DNA of 64,000 nt, taken from the NCBI GenBank assembly GCA_965205155.1, contig OZ242033.1:992001-1056000 (forward strand), in the 5' to 3' direction. The translations under genes and the position numbers were made by a program. The stretch is from Aldehydirespirator sp965205155. Its GTDB lineage: Bacteria > Actinomycetota > Acidimicrobiia > Acidimicrobiales > Aldehydirespiratoraceae. Positions 16,190 to 24,641 of this stretch are shown piece by piece (the stretch's first letter is position 1; each line of letters opens with the position of its first letter). The notes beneath the pieces were generated by a model, which saw only the letters and a list, made by a program, of their open reading frames with translations, was not told the origin of the DNA and searched no databases.

Positions 16190-16588
16190 ATGCTCACTGA
16201 GATTGACCATGTGGCCATCGCGGTGCGCGATCTCGACGCCGCAATCGACTGGTACCGGGACGCCCTGGGAGCCGAGGTCACCCACCGCGAGGTGGGGGAG
16301 CGAGACGGCGTGGAGGAGGCCCTGCTGGCGGTGGCCGAGAGCTACGTGCAGCTCATCACGGCCACCCGCGACGACTCGCCGGTGGCCAAGTTCCTCGACA
16401 AGCGGGGCGAGGGCCTGCACCACATCGGCTACCGGGTGCCGGACTGCGCGGCCGCGCTGGAAGCGATGGTGAAGGCCGGGGCCACCCCCATAGACGAGGC
16501 CCCGAGGCCCGGCAGCCGCAACACCACCATTGCCTTCATCCACCCCAAGGGGTCGTTCGGCACGCTGATCGAGCTGGTCGAGGAGTAG
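16190..16588 (+). CDS. mce: Methylmalonyl-CoA epimerase (VOC family)
   Basis: A 132-residue glyoxalase/VOC-fold enzyme interconverting (2R)- and (2S)-methylmalonyl-CoA in propionate metabolism. It starts MLTEIDHVAIAVRDLDAAID, with metal-ligand His in IDHVAIAV and GLHHIGYRV and the terminal TLIELVEE glutamate block. The length matches the family. A propionyl-CoA-carboxylase-like beta subunit at 36978 fits the same pathway, though it is not adjacent. Confidence 0.88.
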   Translation: MLTEIDHVAIAVRDLDAAIDWYRDALGAEVTHREVGERDGVEEALLAVAESYVQLITATRDDSPVAKFLDKRGEGLHHIGYRVPDCAAALEAMVKAGATPIDEAPRPGSRNTTIAFIHPKGSFGTLIELVEE

Positions 16589-16601
16589 CGGGGTCGGCGC
16601 G

Positions 16602-17465
16602 GTGCTGGTGCATCTGATCGACGGCACCTACGAGCTCTTCCGCTACCACTACGCCAAGTCGAACCGCGACCCGCGCCGGGGCGCCCAGCGCGGCGTGCTC
16701 AACTCGATGCTCGACCTGGTCGCCGACGGCGCCACCCATCTCGGCATCGCCACCGACCACGTGATCGAGTCGTTCCGCAACGAGATGCTGGACGGCTACA
16801 AGGACGGCAGCGGCGTGGACCCCGACCTCAAGGCGCAATTCCCTGAGGTCGAGGAGCTGCTGGAGCTGGCCGGGTTCGCAGTGTGGCCCCAGATCGAGCA
16901 CGAGGCCGACGACGGGCTGGCCTCCGCCGCGGCGGTAGCTGCCGGAGACCCGAGGGTGGACCGGGTGCTGATCTGCACCCCCGACAAGGACCTGGCCCAG
17001 TGCGTGACCACCGACGGGCGGGTGGTGCAGTACGACCGGCGCCAGAGAGTGCTCTACGACCACGCCGGGGTGGTGGAGAAGTTCGGTGTGCCCCCGGCGT
17101 CTATCCCCGACTATCTCGGCCTGGTGGGCGACTCCGCCGACGGGTTCCCGGGCCTGCCCGGGTGGGGGGCGAAGTCGGCGTCGGCCCTGCTGGCCCGGTA
17201 CGGCCACATCACCGCCATCCCGTTCGACGCTGCGGAGTGGGACGTGCAGGTCAGGGGCGCGGCCAAGCTCGCCGCCGCGCTGCGGGACGGCTTCGAGGAC
17301 GCCCTGCTGTACCGCCGGATCGCCACCGTCGAGCTGGGCGCGCCGGTGTCGGCCACCATCGACGAGATGGAGTGGCGCGGCCCCGTGCCCGGTCTCGAAG
17401 AACGCTGCGCCTCCCTAGGCGCCGAACGCCTCGCCGCCCGCGCCCGCGCCCTCGCCCCGGCCTGA
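16602..17465 (+). CDS. 5'-3' exonuclease (FEN/PolA N-domain family)
   Basis: A 287-residue stand-alone flap/5'-exonuclease. It has the N-terminal LIDGTYELFRYHY Asp block, EHEADDGLASAAAVA and CTPDKDLAQCVT metal-binding acidic residues, and the helix-hairpin-helix GLPGWGAKSASALLARYGHI. It lacks a polymerase domain. It should process flaps or RNA primers in repair and replication. The GTG start directly precedes the conserved strand. It follows mce by 13 bp and may be cotranscribed. Confidence 0.85.
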   Translation: MLVHLIDGTYELFRYHYAKSNRDPRRGAQRGVLNSMLDLVADGATHLGIATDHVIESFRNEMLDGYKDGSGVDPDLKAQFPEVEELLELAGFAVWPQIEHEADDGLASAAAVAAGDPRVDRVLICTPDKDLAQCVTTDGRVVQYDRRQRVLYDHAGVVEKFGVPPASIPDYLGLVGDSADGFPGLPGWGAKSASALLARYGHITAIPFDAAEWDVQVRGAAKLAAALRDGFEDALLYRRIATVELGAPVSATIDEMEWRGPVPGLEERCASLGAERLAARARALAPA

Positions 17466-17524
17466 TCGTCGTCGCTGCCGAGCCGCCGGAGCCACAATCT
17501 CACACGGAAATTCATGAAATAACG

Positions 17525-17551
17525 TTGTTTGTCGGCGAGACGTGCTATACT
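17525..17551 (+). promoter_or_regulatory. Promoter of a probable leaderless mRNA
   Basis: A strong -10 box TATACT lies at 17546-17551, with a -35-like TTGTTT at 17525-17530 (15-bp spacer). The -10 ends 7 bp before the ATG at 17559, so transcription would start at or next to the initiation codon. No Shine-Dalgarno sequence can fit. Confidence 0.65.
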
Positions 17552-17558
17552 ACAGTTC

Positions 17559-17957
17559 ATGATCCTCTCGGCCGTCTTGCAGATCTCTAGCGTGCTGCTT
17601 GCGGTCCTCACCCTCGTCTGGCATCAGTCGCGCACCGTGGAGAGGCTTCGCAAGGAGGTCCGCAGCGACCACAGGCGCCTGTTGAAGCTCCACAACAAGG
17701 CGACTCGGCAAGCCCGCAAGGACAACGAGAAGCTGCGCCGCGAGTTCACGAAGGCCAACAACAAGAACAGCCGGAAGCTGGACCGCATCGAGGGCTTCCT
17801 CGGCATCGGGATGCCCCAGCTCGCCGCGGGCCGTGTTCCGGGGGCCGCTTTCGGGGTGTCCCACCCCAAGCGTGAGGATCCGTCGGCGGCGACCGAGGAC
17901 GAGCCGCAGGAACGCCGGCCTGAGGATCCCCCATCCGAGGCCGGCGAAAGCGATTAG
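17559..17957 (+). CDS. Small membrane protein with coiled-coil domain
   Basis: A 132-residue protein: one N-terminal hydrophobic helix (ILSAVLQISSVLLAVLTLVW), then a highly charged Lys/Arg-rich helical region of about 60 residues with coiled-coil character (RLRKEVRSDHRRLLKLHNKA), and an acidic disordered tail. The ATG at 17559 is chosen because the promoter -10 box ends 7 bp before it. Its stop overlaps that of the convergent DNA ligase gene in the sequence TTAG. I do not recognise the family; a membrane-tethered nucleic-acid-binding or structural role is only a guess. Confidence 0.6.
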   Translation: MILSAVLQISSVLLAVLTLVWHQSRTVERLRKEVRSDHRRLLKLHNKATRQARKDNEKLRREFTKANNKNSRKLDRIEGFLGIGMPQLAAGRVPGAAFGVSHPKREDPSAATEDEPQERRPEDPPSEAGESD

Positions 17958-19051
17958 CCGGTACTGCGACTAGCCGGCGGCCAGGCGGACAGAACCTCGC
18001 TCAGGCCGACGGCGGCGGGGACCTCGACCTGATCGAAGCCGCAGGACTCGGGGGTGCGGTCGGGACGCCAGCGCACCATGCGGGTGGTGCCCCGGAACCG
18101 GCCGTTGAGCATGGCTTCGTACTTGACCTCAGCCACGAGCGCGAGGCGCAGGGGCACCCACGGCTGCTGTCGGCGCTGGCCGGACCACCGGTTGGGCGTG
18201 CCCGGCATCACCGCGCCCTCATGATGGGCGGCCGGATCCATCCATTCCGACCACGGGTGCTCGCTCGGGTCGGCCAGCACGTAGGGCGCCAGTTCGTCGA
18301 GTAGCTCGCGGCGGCGCTGGGCCGTGAAGCTGGTCGTCACCCCGCAGTGGTGAAGGCGGCCGTCGGTGTCGTGCAGGCCCACCACCAGCGACCCCACCCC
18401 CTCGCCGTCGGTGTGCATCCGGTATCCGGCCACGGCCACGTCCACGGTGCGGGTGTGCTTGACCTTGAACTGGGTCCGCTTGTTGGGCTCGTAGACGCCG
18501 CCGCGGGGCTTGGCGATCAGACCGTCGAGCCCGGCGCCCTCGAAGCGCTCGTACCACTCCCGAGCCAGGGCGCGGTCGAGGGTCGAGGGGGCCAGATGCA
18601 CGGGCGCCTCGAACGCGCCCGCCATCTTCTCCAGCAGCGCCCGCCGATCGCGGAACGGCTCGCCCATGAGATCGGCGTCGGCCAGAGCCAGCACGTCGAA
18701 GGCGATGAACTCGGCCGGGGTCTCGGCCGCCAGCCGGTTGATCCGGCTCTCGGCGGGATGGATCCGCTGCTGGAGGGCGTCGAATCCGAGCCGGTCGTCG
18801 ATGCTCACGATGATCTCGCCGTCCACCACCGCCCGGGGCGGCAGCCCGGCCTTGAGCGGCTCGACCAGTTCGGGGAAGTAGCGGGTGAGGGGCCGCTCGT
18901 TGCGGCTGCCCAGCTCCAGCTCGTCGCCGTCGCGGAACACGATGCAGCGGAAGCCGTCCCACTTGGGCTCGAAGGCCAGGTCGCCGTCGGGGATCCCGCT
19001 GACCGCCTTGGCCAGCATCGGCTTCACCGGCGGCATCACAGGCAGGTCCAC
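17954..19051 (-). CDS. ATP-dependent DNA ligase (LigC/LigD-ligase type)
   Basis: A 365-residue ATP-dependent ligase. The adenylation motif I is EPKWDGFR with the nucleophilic lysine, motif III-like VVDGEIIV follows, then AFDVLALA, motif IV DGLIAKPRGG and motif V QFKVKH. The C-terminal OB-fold ends in FRGTTRMVRWRPDRTPESCG. Actinobacteria use such ligases in end-joining or base-excision repair alongside NAD-dependent LigA. The GTG at 19051 is chosen because homology starts within a few residues. The divergent epoxide hydrolase gene shares the inverted repeat upstream. Confidence 0.88.
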   Translation of the reverse strand: MDLPVMPPVKPMLAKAVSGIPDGDLAFEPKWDGFRCIVFRDGDELELGSRNERPLTRYFPELVEPLKAGLPPRAVVDGEIIVSIDDRLGFDALQQRIHPAESRINRLAAETPAEFIAFDVLALADADLMGEPFRDRRALLEKMAGAFEAPVHLAPSTLDRALAREWYERFEGAGLDGLIAKPRGGVYEPNKRTQFKVKHTRTVDVAVAGYRMHTDGEGVGSLVVGLHDTDGRLHHCGVTTSFTAQRRRELLDELAPYVLADPSEHPWSEWMDPAAHHEGAVMPGTPNRWSGQRRQQPWVPLRLALVAEVKYEAMLNGRFRGTTRMVRWRPDRTPESCGFDQVEVPAAVGLSEVLSAWPPASRSTG

Positions 19052-19071
19052 GGCGCTGAGCCTACGTTGCT

Positions 19072-19120
19072 GTTCTTGACGTAGTTGTGCGCTCCAGGCC
19101 GGCACAACTGCGTCAAGAAC
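19072..19120. promoter_or_regulatory. 19-bp-arm inverted repeat between divergent genes
   Basis: GTTCTTGACGTAGTTGTGC (19072-19090) faces GCACAACTGCGTCAAGAAC (19102-19120) across an 11-bp spacer, with one mismatch in 19 pairs. It lies between the DNA ligase (minus, start 19051) and epoxide hydrolase (plus, start 19161) genes. Position suggests a shared operator; a small palindromic repeat element or RNA hairpin is the alternative. Confidence 0.55.
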
Positions 19121-19160
19121 ACGCCGCGGCCGGTCCGCCGCCGCCGGACCCCTGCCTACC

Positions 19161-20309
19161 ATGCCACCCATGAGCACAAAGATCCGCCCCTTCACCGTCT
19201 CAGTCGCGGACGTCGAGATCGACGACCTGCGCGACCGGCTGGCCCGCACTCGCTGGCCCGAACCCGAGGTCGTCGACGACTGGTCCCAGGGCATCCCCCT
19301 GGCGTACCTGCGAGAGGTATGCGAGTACTGGGCCGGCGACTACGACTGGCGCCGCTGCGAGGCCGCCATCAACTCTCGGCCCAACTTCATCACCGAGATC
19401 GACGGGCTCGACATCCACTTCCAGCACATCCGCTCGGCCCACGACGGCGCCCTGCCCGTGATCGTCACCCACGGCTGGCCCGGCTCGGTGCTGGAGTTCA
19501 CCAAGATCATCGCCCCGCTCGTCGATCCGACCGCCCACGGCGGGACGGAGGGCGACGCCTTCCATCTGGTGCTGCCGTCGCTGCCCGGCTACGGCTTCAG
19601 TGCCAAGCCCTCGGCCCCCGGCACCGGCGTGGAGCGCATCGCCACCATGTGGGACGAGCTGATGGGTCGCCTCGGCTACGACAGCTACGTGGCCCAGGGC
19701 GGCGACTGGGGCTCGGCGGTCACCACCCACATCGGCATGCAGGACCTCGGGCGGTGCCGGGCCATCCACACCAACATGCCGGTGGCCGGGCCGTCCAAGG
19801 AGTCGATGGCCGACCTGACGGCCAAGGAGCAGGCCGCGCTGGAGTCGATGGGCTATTACGACAAGTGGGACTCGGGCTACTCCAAGCAGCAGTCGAGCCG
19901 GCCCCAGACCATCGGCTACAGCCTGGTGGACTCGCCCGTGGGCCTAGCCGCCTGGATCCTCGAGAAGTTCTGGTCGTGGACCGACCGCAGCGCCCACCCC
20001 GAGGACTACTACAGCCGCGACGTGCTTCTGGACAATGTGTCGCTGTACTGGTTCACCGCCACCGGGGCCTCGTCGGCCCGGCTCTACTGGGAGAGCTTCG
20101 CCAGCTTCGCGGGCGGGGAGTGCGCGGTGCCTTCGGCGTGCAGCATCTTCCCCAACGAGATCTTCCGGGCCAGCCGCCGCTGGGCCGAGAAGCGCTACAC
20201 CGACATCCGCTACTGGAACGAGCCCGAGGTGGGCGGCCACTTCGCGGCCTTCGAGCAGCCCGAGCTGTTCGTGGCCGAGATGCGGGCCGCCTTCAAGTTC
20301 CTGGACTAG
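19161..20309 (+). CDS. Epoxide hydrolase (alpha/beta hydrolase with EHN domain)
   Basis: A 382-residue enzyme opening epoxides to diols. The N-terminal EHN domain is recognisable (FTVSVADVEIDDLRDRLART, then DWSQGIPLAYLREVCEYWA). The hydrolase core has oxyanion motif HGWPGS, nucleophile Asp in AQGGDWGS, LPGYGFSAKP and a late HFAAFEQPELF His block. The length is normal for microsomal-type bacterial epoxide hydrolases. A second ATG at 19170 is possible. The stop overlaps the convergent DUF1214 gene by 4 bp. Confidence 0.88.
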   Translation: MPPMSTKIRPFTVSVADVEIDDLRDRLARTRWPEPEVVDDWSQGIPLAYLREVCEYWAGDYDWRRCEAAINSRPNFITEIDGLDIHFQHIRSAHDGALPVIVTHGWPGSVLEFTKIIAPLVDPTAHGGTEGDAFHLVLPSLPGYGFSAKPSAPGTGVERIATMWDELMGRLGYDSYVAQGGDWGSAVTTHIGMQDLGRCRAIHTNMPVAGPSKESMADLTAKEQAALESMGYYDKWDSGYSKQQSSRPQTIGYSLVDSPVGLAAWILEKFWSWTDRSAHPEDYYSRDVLLDNVSLYWFTATGASSARLYWESFASFAGGECAVPSACSIFPNEIFRASRRWAEKRYTDIRYWNEPEVGGHFAAFEQPELFVAEMRAAFKFLD

Positions 20310-21385
20310 ACGTTGATCACCCGGACCTCGGGCTCGACGTCGGCGACGGCCTGGTTCCAGCGCAGGCCGATGGCGCCGAAGCGGTGCCCGTCGGTCGACA
20401 TCCAGTTCCCGAAGCCGGGATCGGCGGCAGCCACCACGATGCGCACCGAGCCGTCCGGCTCGTAGTGGGCGGTGCGCTTGTTGACGGTCACCGGCAGCCG
20501 GCGGTAGTCGAGGCTCTCCATCCAGCGGTTATCCACCTGGAAGTTCCAGTAGAAGCACTCGGGCGGGGTGAACTCGATCAGCAGGGCTTCGCCGTCGTCG
20601 AGGTCGTAGGTGCCGTGCCGGAAGATCTGGTTGGGGTCGCCCCAGGCTCCCTGCATCGGCCCCGCCTCGGTCGTGAGGCTGTTGCGGGCGTTGGCGCCGA
20701 GATCGTCCACCCATCCGCTGAAGACGGCTGACACTCCGGCCACGAACGCGGCTGCCGACTCCAGCGCCCGCCCGAGACGCTCGGCCGACAGCGGCGGGGG
20801 GAGGTCGTCGTGGTCGAGGCACTCGATCCGCACCGAGATCGGCAGCTCGTTGTCGCGGTCCAGGAAGAACTGCCGGATGGCGATGAGGGTCGGCTCGGGG
20901 CTGGTCCGCAGCCAGTTGTCGCCCCTGCGCTCGGGCCCGACGAGGATCTCGAAGCTGCCGTCGTCGTCGACGAGGAGGTCCCCTCCGTGCAGGAAGCCGG
21001 CCTGGCCGAGACGCTCCTGACCTGCGCCGTAGTTCCCGGTGAAGGCGGTGAACGACAGGTAGTGGACGGTCCCTCGCTGGCCGGAGATGCGGTAGTTGAG
21101 CCGGCCGTCGATGTTGCCCGACATGTAGAGCGAGTCGGGATTGTCCGAGCCGATCTTGACCTGGTCGGGCATGGTTGTGAGCACCGGGAAGCGCACGTCG
21201 CCGGTCTCGATCGAGCTGTAGAGCCCGCCCCGGGCCAGCCGGCTCAGGAACCGGTAGCCCTCGATCCGGTCCAGGTCGCAGGTGGACCGTTCCTGGACCA
21301 GGTCACCGGCAGCCTTCAGGGCGTCGCAGAACCCGGCCCAAGCCTGTCCCGACACCACCTTGTCGTAGTTCTCGTCTTCAGCCAT
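20306..21385 (-). CDS. DUF1214-domain protein
   Basis: A 359-residue soluble protein. The C-terminal part carries the DUF1214 pattern: FEFTP-like LLIEFTPPECFYWNFQVDN, WMESLDYRRLPVTVNKRTAH, DGSVRIVVAAADPGFGNWM. The upstream segment SDNPDSLYMSGNIDGRLNYR is also typical. Its function is not established. The ATG at 21385 has AGGGGA about 6 bp upstream and is preferred over 21397. It is convergent with epoxide hydrolase and may be its partner only by location. Confidence 0.78.
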   Translation of the reverse strand: MAEDENYDKVVSGQAWAGFCDALKAAGDLVQERSTCDLDRIEGYRFLSRLARGGLYSSIETGDVRFPVLTTMPDQVKIGSDNPDSLYMSGNIDGRLNYRISGQRGTVHYLSFTAFTGNYGAGQERLGQAGFLHGGDLLVDDDGSFEILVGPERRGDNWLRTSPEPTLIAIRQFFLDRDNELPISVRIECLDHDDLPPPLSAERLGRALESAAAFVAGVSAVFSGWVDDLGANARNSLTTEAGPMQGAWGDPNQIFRHGTYDLDDGEALLIEFTPPECFYWNFQVDNRWMESLDYRRLPVTVNKRTAHYEPDGSVRIVVAAADPGFGNWMSTDGHRFGAIGLRWNQAVADVEPEVRVINV

Positions 21386-21437
21386 TCCCCTATGCAATCA
21401 ACACAGCGGGGTGGCGGCTACCCGTGCCGGGACGGAC

Positions 21438-22112
21438 TCACACGGGTGCCAGCTCCAGGGTGGCCAGGAGCTCCTCGACCCTGCCCTTGACGTCGTCGCG
21501 GATGGCCCGCACCGCCTCGATGGACTGCCCCGAGGGATCATCCAGCTCCCAGTCCTCGTAACGCTTGCCGGGGTAGATGGGGCAGGCGTCGCCGCATCCC
21601 ATGGTGACGATCACGTCCGCGGCCCGGGCGATCTCGTCGGTCCAGGGCTTGGGGTACTCGGCGGAGATGTCGATGCCCTCCTCGGCCATGGCCGCCACCA
21701 CCACCTTGTTGGTGTCGTAGCCGGGGTCGGAACCGCCGGTGAAGATGTCGATGCGCTCCCCGGCAATGTGACGCAGGTATCCGGCTGCCATCTGGGAACG
21801 CCCCGCGTTGTGCACGCACAGGAACAGCACACCAGGCCGGTCCAGCGTCCCGACCTCGAGGCGGGCCAGCGCCAGCAGCCGGTCGTGGGTGAAGCGCTCG
21901 ATCAGGATCGGCAGCCAGTTGGCGAACCGGGCCCGGGACTCGATCTGGGTCTGGGAGTCGGTGATGTAGCGCTCGATGGTCTCGGCGTTGAAGGTCCCCT
22001 CGAACTTCTTCTGGAGCCTCACCGAGGCCTGCCTGATGAGCAGTATCTGCTCGGTGGTGAGCGTGATGGTCGGCTTGAGGGACTCGGGCTGGGCGCTGTC
22101 TTCGGTTGACAT
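21438..22112 (-). CDS. arsC: Arsenate reductase, low-molecular-weight phosphatase type
   Basis: A 224-residue protein fusing an N-terminal three-helix region (about residues 1-85, TEQILLIRQASVRLQKKFEG) to a low-molecular-weight tyrosine-phosphatase domain with CVHNAGRSQMAAGYL, the C-x5-R loop, and an acidic DPSG catalytic loop late in the chain. This layout is that of actinobacterial mycothiol-linked arsenate reductases, which reduce arsenate for efflux. The mshA homologue in this window agrees with mycothiol use. No arsenite pump or ArsR gene is adjacent. A general protein phosphatase is the alternative. Confidence 0.83.
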   Translation of the reverse strand: MSTEDSAQPESLKPTITLTTEQILLIRQASVRLQKKFEGTFNAETIERYITDSQTQIESRARFANWLPILIERFTHDRLLALARLEVGTLDRPGVLFLCVHNAGRSQMAAGYLRHIAGERIDIFTGGSDPGYDTNKVVVAAMAEEGIDISAEYPKPWTDEIARAADVIVTMGCGDACPIYPGKRYEDWELDDPSGQSIEAVRAIRDDVKGRVEELLATLELAPV

Positions 22113-22320
22113 GCGTTGCCTCTCGGTTCGTCTGGTCGGTTGAAGGATCAGGTCCTCCGATGGCTTCGTGGAGATTCTGGTGAGTGACAGGAGGGACCAT
22201 CGGCTCTGTAGGGGGAGAATCGGTTAACGCTGAGCAAAATCTTGGAATACAGGCAGCTACGGTGCCGGTATGCGGCTCGGCACCGCCTTTCGGCACCGCT
22301 CGTGAAGGCCTCGTAACGGC

Positions 22321-22452
22321 ATGGAGATCGTCATTGCCGGCTCCGCCCGGGAGGCCGCTGCCATCGCGGCGGGCGCTTTCTAGCGTCTGATGTCGGGCGC
22401 CGATCGTCCCGTGATCGGATTGGCCACGGGCCGGTCGCCGGTACCCGGGAAC
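22321..22452 (+). pseudogene. Remnant of glucosamine-6-phosphate deaminase (nagB) N-terminus
   Basis: In one continuous frame the DNA reads MEIVIAGSAREAAAIAAGAF, a TAG stop at 22381-22383, then RLMSGADRPVIGLATGRSPVP before similarity ends. The GLATG-x-SP block and the opening strand are those of NagB/6-phosphogluconolactonase-like sugar isomerases. A full protein would be about 250 residues, so only about 45 remain, with an in-frame stop. The rest of the 407-bp gap (22113-22519) shows no other gene; 22281-22300 has a small GGCACCGC repeat. Confidence 0.6.
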
Positions 22453-22519
22453 CCGTGGCGGCAACCGTACGTCTGTAGTGTCAGGGGCACGCGTGTGCCT
22501 CACCCCCAGGGAGGCGAGG

Positions 22520-23713
22520 ATGATCCGATTGCGAGTGGCCGGGGTGCTGGCCGCAGCAGCGCTGCTGGCCGCGGCCTGTGGCGACGACGGGGGTGAGGCC
22601 GCCACCGGAGACGAGCCCCAGGTTCAGACCGAGACGTCCACCACTACGGCCGGCGAAGCGGACGACTCGCCGGAGGCGGGCGTCACCGAGGAGAGCTCGG
22701 ATGCCGGTGAGGCCGCCGCTGGCGAGGACGAGCCGGATGATGCCGGCTCGACCGGGGACGGCGGAGCCGCGCCTCTGGATGCCGAGACGTTGCTGGCCTC
22801 GGCCACGACGTCACTCGACGGACGCTCGGTGCGGGGCGTGGCGACGTTCGAATTGGCGCCGGGGATCGCGCTGTCCTCCAGCTTCGAGTCCGACGCCGAC
22901 GGCGACCTGGCCATCGCCGTCGAAGTGCCTCCCGGCTTTGACCCGGAGTTCCCCGGCGGCGCCGACGTCGAGACCCGGTACGTGGGCGACGTGATCTACG
23001 GGCGGCCCGCGGTGCGGGCTGGGACCCTCGCCGAACTGGGCGTCGAGGAGGCCTGGTTCGTGGCCGAGTCCGCCGAGGGCGTCGACCCGATGGGCGACCT
23101 CATGCTGCAATCGGGGGGAGGAGTCATGTGCGTCTTCCCCCAGTCGCTCGACGCCCCCCTCGGCGAATGCGACCCGCTGGGGGAGGCCGGCGCCCTCCTC
23201 GAGGCTGCCGGTCAGGCGGAGGTCGTCGGCCGAGAGGAGGTGCGGGGCGCCGAGGCCACCAGAGTGCGCTTCCAGGTGTCGCTGCTCGACCTGTCCGGGG
23301 AAGCCTTGTTCGCGGCGGACGAAGACGCCGCCGATGCCCCTGACGGAGCGTTCTCCGACGACGGCGCCGAGGACCCTGACGGCGCGTTCTTCGACGATGG
23401 CGCCGAGGACCCGTTCGCCGAGGGTCTGGAGCAGTTCTTCGCATTCCTGGACGCCACGTTCGAGGTGGAGGTCTGGATCGACGATGAGAACTTCATACGG
23501 CGACTGGTGTTCGACCTGGCCTCGCTGTTCGCCGGACTCGCCGGTCCCGACGACGACGTTGACGTGCCCTCGAGCCTGATCACCCTCGAGTTCTACGACT
23601 TCGACGCCGACATCAGCGTGGACGCCCCGCCGCCCGAAGTGATCGTGGATTCCAGTCTCATCCTCAGCGACGACGACTACGCCACCTCCGAGGAGTACAC
23701 CCCCGAGTCCTAG
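22520..23713 (+). CDS. Lipoprotein with LppX/LolA-like domain
   Basis: A 397-residue exported lipoprotein. MIRLRVAGVLAAAALLAAAC is a clear type II signal with lipobox LAAAC. A linker of about 60 residues rich in Glu, Ala and Thr is followed by a beta-rich domain (SLDGRSVRGVATFELAPGIA, DLAIAVEVPPGFDPEFPGG, a late VEVWIDDENFIRRLVFDLA strand) resembling lipid-binding LppX/LprG-like lipoproteins. An internal duplicated acidic unit (DGAFSDDGAEDP, DGAFFDDGAEDP) lies near residue 280. The ATG at 22520 follows GGGAGGCGAGG. The stop overlaps the convergent PPOX gene by 4 bp. Family placement is tentative. Confidence 0.68.
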   Translation: MIRLRVAGVLAAAALLAAACGDDGGEAATGDEPQVQTETSTTTAGEADDSPEAGVTEESSDAGEAAAGEDEPDDAGSTGDGGAAPLDAETLLASATTSLDGRSVRGVATFELAPGIALSSSFESDADGDLAIAVEVPPGFDPEFPGGADVETRYVGDVIYGRPAVRAGTLAELGVEEAWFVAESAEGVDPMGDLMLQSGGGVMCVFPQSLDAPLGECDPLGEAGALLEAAGQAEVVGREEVRGAEATRVRFQVSLLDLSGEALFAADEDAADAPDGAFSDDGAEDPDGAFFDDGAEDPFAEGLEQFFAFLDATFEVEVWIDDENFIRRLVFDLASLFAGLAGPDDDVDVPSSLITLEFYDFDADISVDAPPPEVIVDSSLILSDDDYATSEEYTPES

Positions 23714-24510
23714 CCAGCCGGCCGACACCCGCGATCGACCGACTTCTGAATGGAGCGCGCCTGCGGGAAGCCGCCCGCAGCGCGCTCTCCAACGATCTCC
23801 GGCGGGGCCTTCTCAGCCTCGGGCGGCGTCGGGCGCTCGTCGGGGGTGCGGCCTGTCAGAGCCGCGATCGGCGCGGGAGGATCAGCGCCGCTGGTGAGAT
23901 CGGCCGAGGTGGCCGGCGGCTCGAAGCGGGTAGTGATTGGCACGACACCGGCCCACCACGGACCGGCGATGTCGTCGGGCTCGTCGACCGGGTCTCCGGT
24001 GCGGACCTTGGCCGACGCCTCCACCAGCGGCATCTCCAGCACCAAGGTCTTGCGCAAGTCGGTCTGCGACGGCGGGCGGACGGAGTCCCAGTTGGCCACC
24101 ACGTGGTCGGTGACGAGCTTGAGCGCTCGGCGCTTGCCCGGCTCGTCGTCGATGCGGGTGGCCCGGCCCCGCACCACCACCGACCGGTAGTTCATCGAGT
24201 TGTGAAACGGCGTGCGGGCCATCACCAGCCCGTCGAGATGGGTGACGGTGACGCACACCTCATGACCTTCGCCGGTACCGAGCAGGTGGTTGGCGGCTGC
24301 ACCGTGCAGGTAGAGCCGCTCGCCGTCGTGACCGTAGGCCATGGGCAGCACCAGCGGCCCCTCGGGCGCGGTCACACCCACATGAGCGATCATCCCGGCG
24401 TCGAGGATCCCGAGAATGTCGTCGCGCCCGTAACGGGCCCGGGGCGCCCCCCGCCGCACCCTGGTCCGAGCCGACGGAGCTCCCCCGGAGTCGTTCATGT
24501 TCTGCGACAC
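23710..24510 (-). CDS. Pyridoxamine 5'-phosphate oxidase-like FMN-binding protein
   Basis: A 266-residue protein with a split-barrel FMN-binding domain at residues about 25-200: GRDDILGILDAGMIAHVGV, GPLVLPMAYGHDGERLYLHG, HEVCVTVTHLDGLVMARTPF, NYRSVVVRGRATRI. It matches Pyridox_oxidase_2 proteins annotated as nitroimidazole-resistance-like, which reduce small substrates using FMN or F420. A Pro/Glu-rich tail of about 65 residues is unusual. The ATG start directly precedes the domain after a short Arg-rich leader. Confidence 0.78.
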   Translation of the reverse strand: MSQNMNDSGGAPSARTRVRRGAPRARYGRDDILGILDAGMIAHVGVTAPEGPLVLPMAYGHDGERLYLHGAAANHLLGTGEGHEVCVTVTHLDGLVMARTPFHNSMNYRSVVVRGRATRIDDEPGKRRALKLVTDHVVANWDSVRPPSQTDLRKTLVLEMPLVEASAKVRTGDPVDEPDDIAGPWWAGVVPITTRFEPPATSADLTSGADPPAPIAALTGRTPDERPTPPEAEKAPPEIVGERAAGGFPQARSIQKSVDRGCRPAG

Positions 24511-24569
24511 GCAGAGAGGCTACGAGCCGCGCGTCGGCGTCAGTCCTGATCCGGGCTCGGCCGCACGTC

Positions 24570-24613
24570 TCCCGCTCCTGCTCACTTCGCTCACGGGCCG
24601 CTCGGGCCACGGC
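24570..24613 (-). repeat. Dispersed 45-bp repeat, copy 1
   Basis: It carries the consensus that on its forward strand starts GCCGTGGCCCGAGCGGCCCG and ends GAGCGGGA, here on the minus strand and with a few substitutions (GCGAAGTGAGCAGGAG in the middle). It is intergenic between the PPOX and OYE-family genes. Related copies lie at 43024, 46251 and 60290. Confidence 0.75.
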
Positions 24614-24641
24614 CTCGCCCGTATGGGCCGGATTCGTACGC

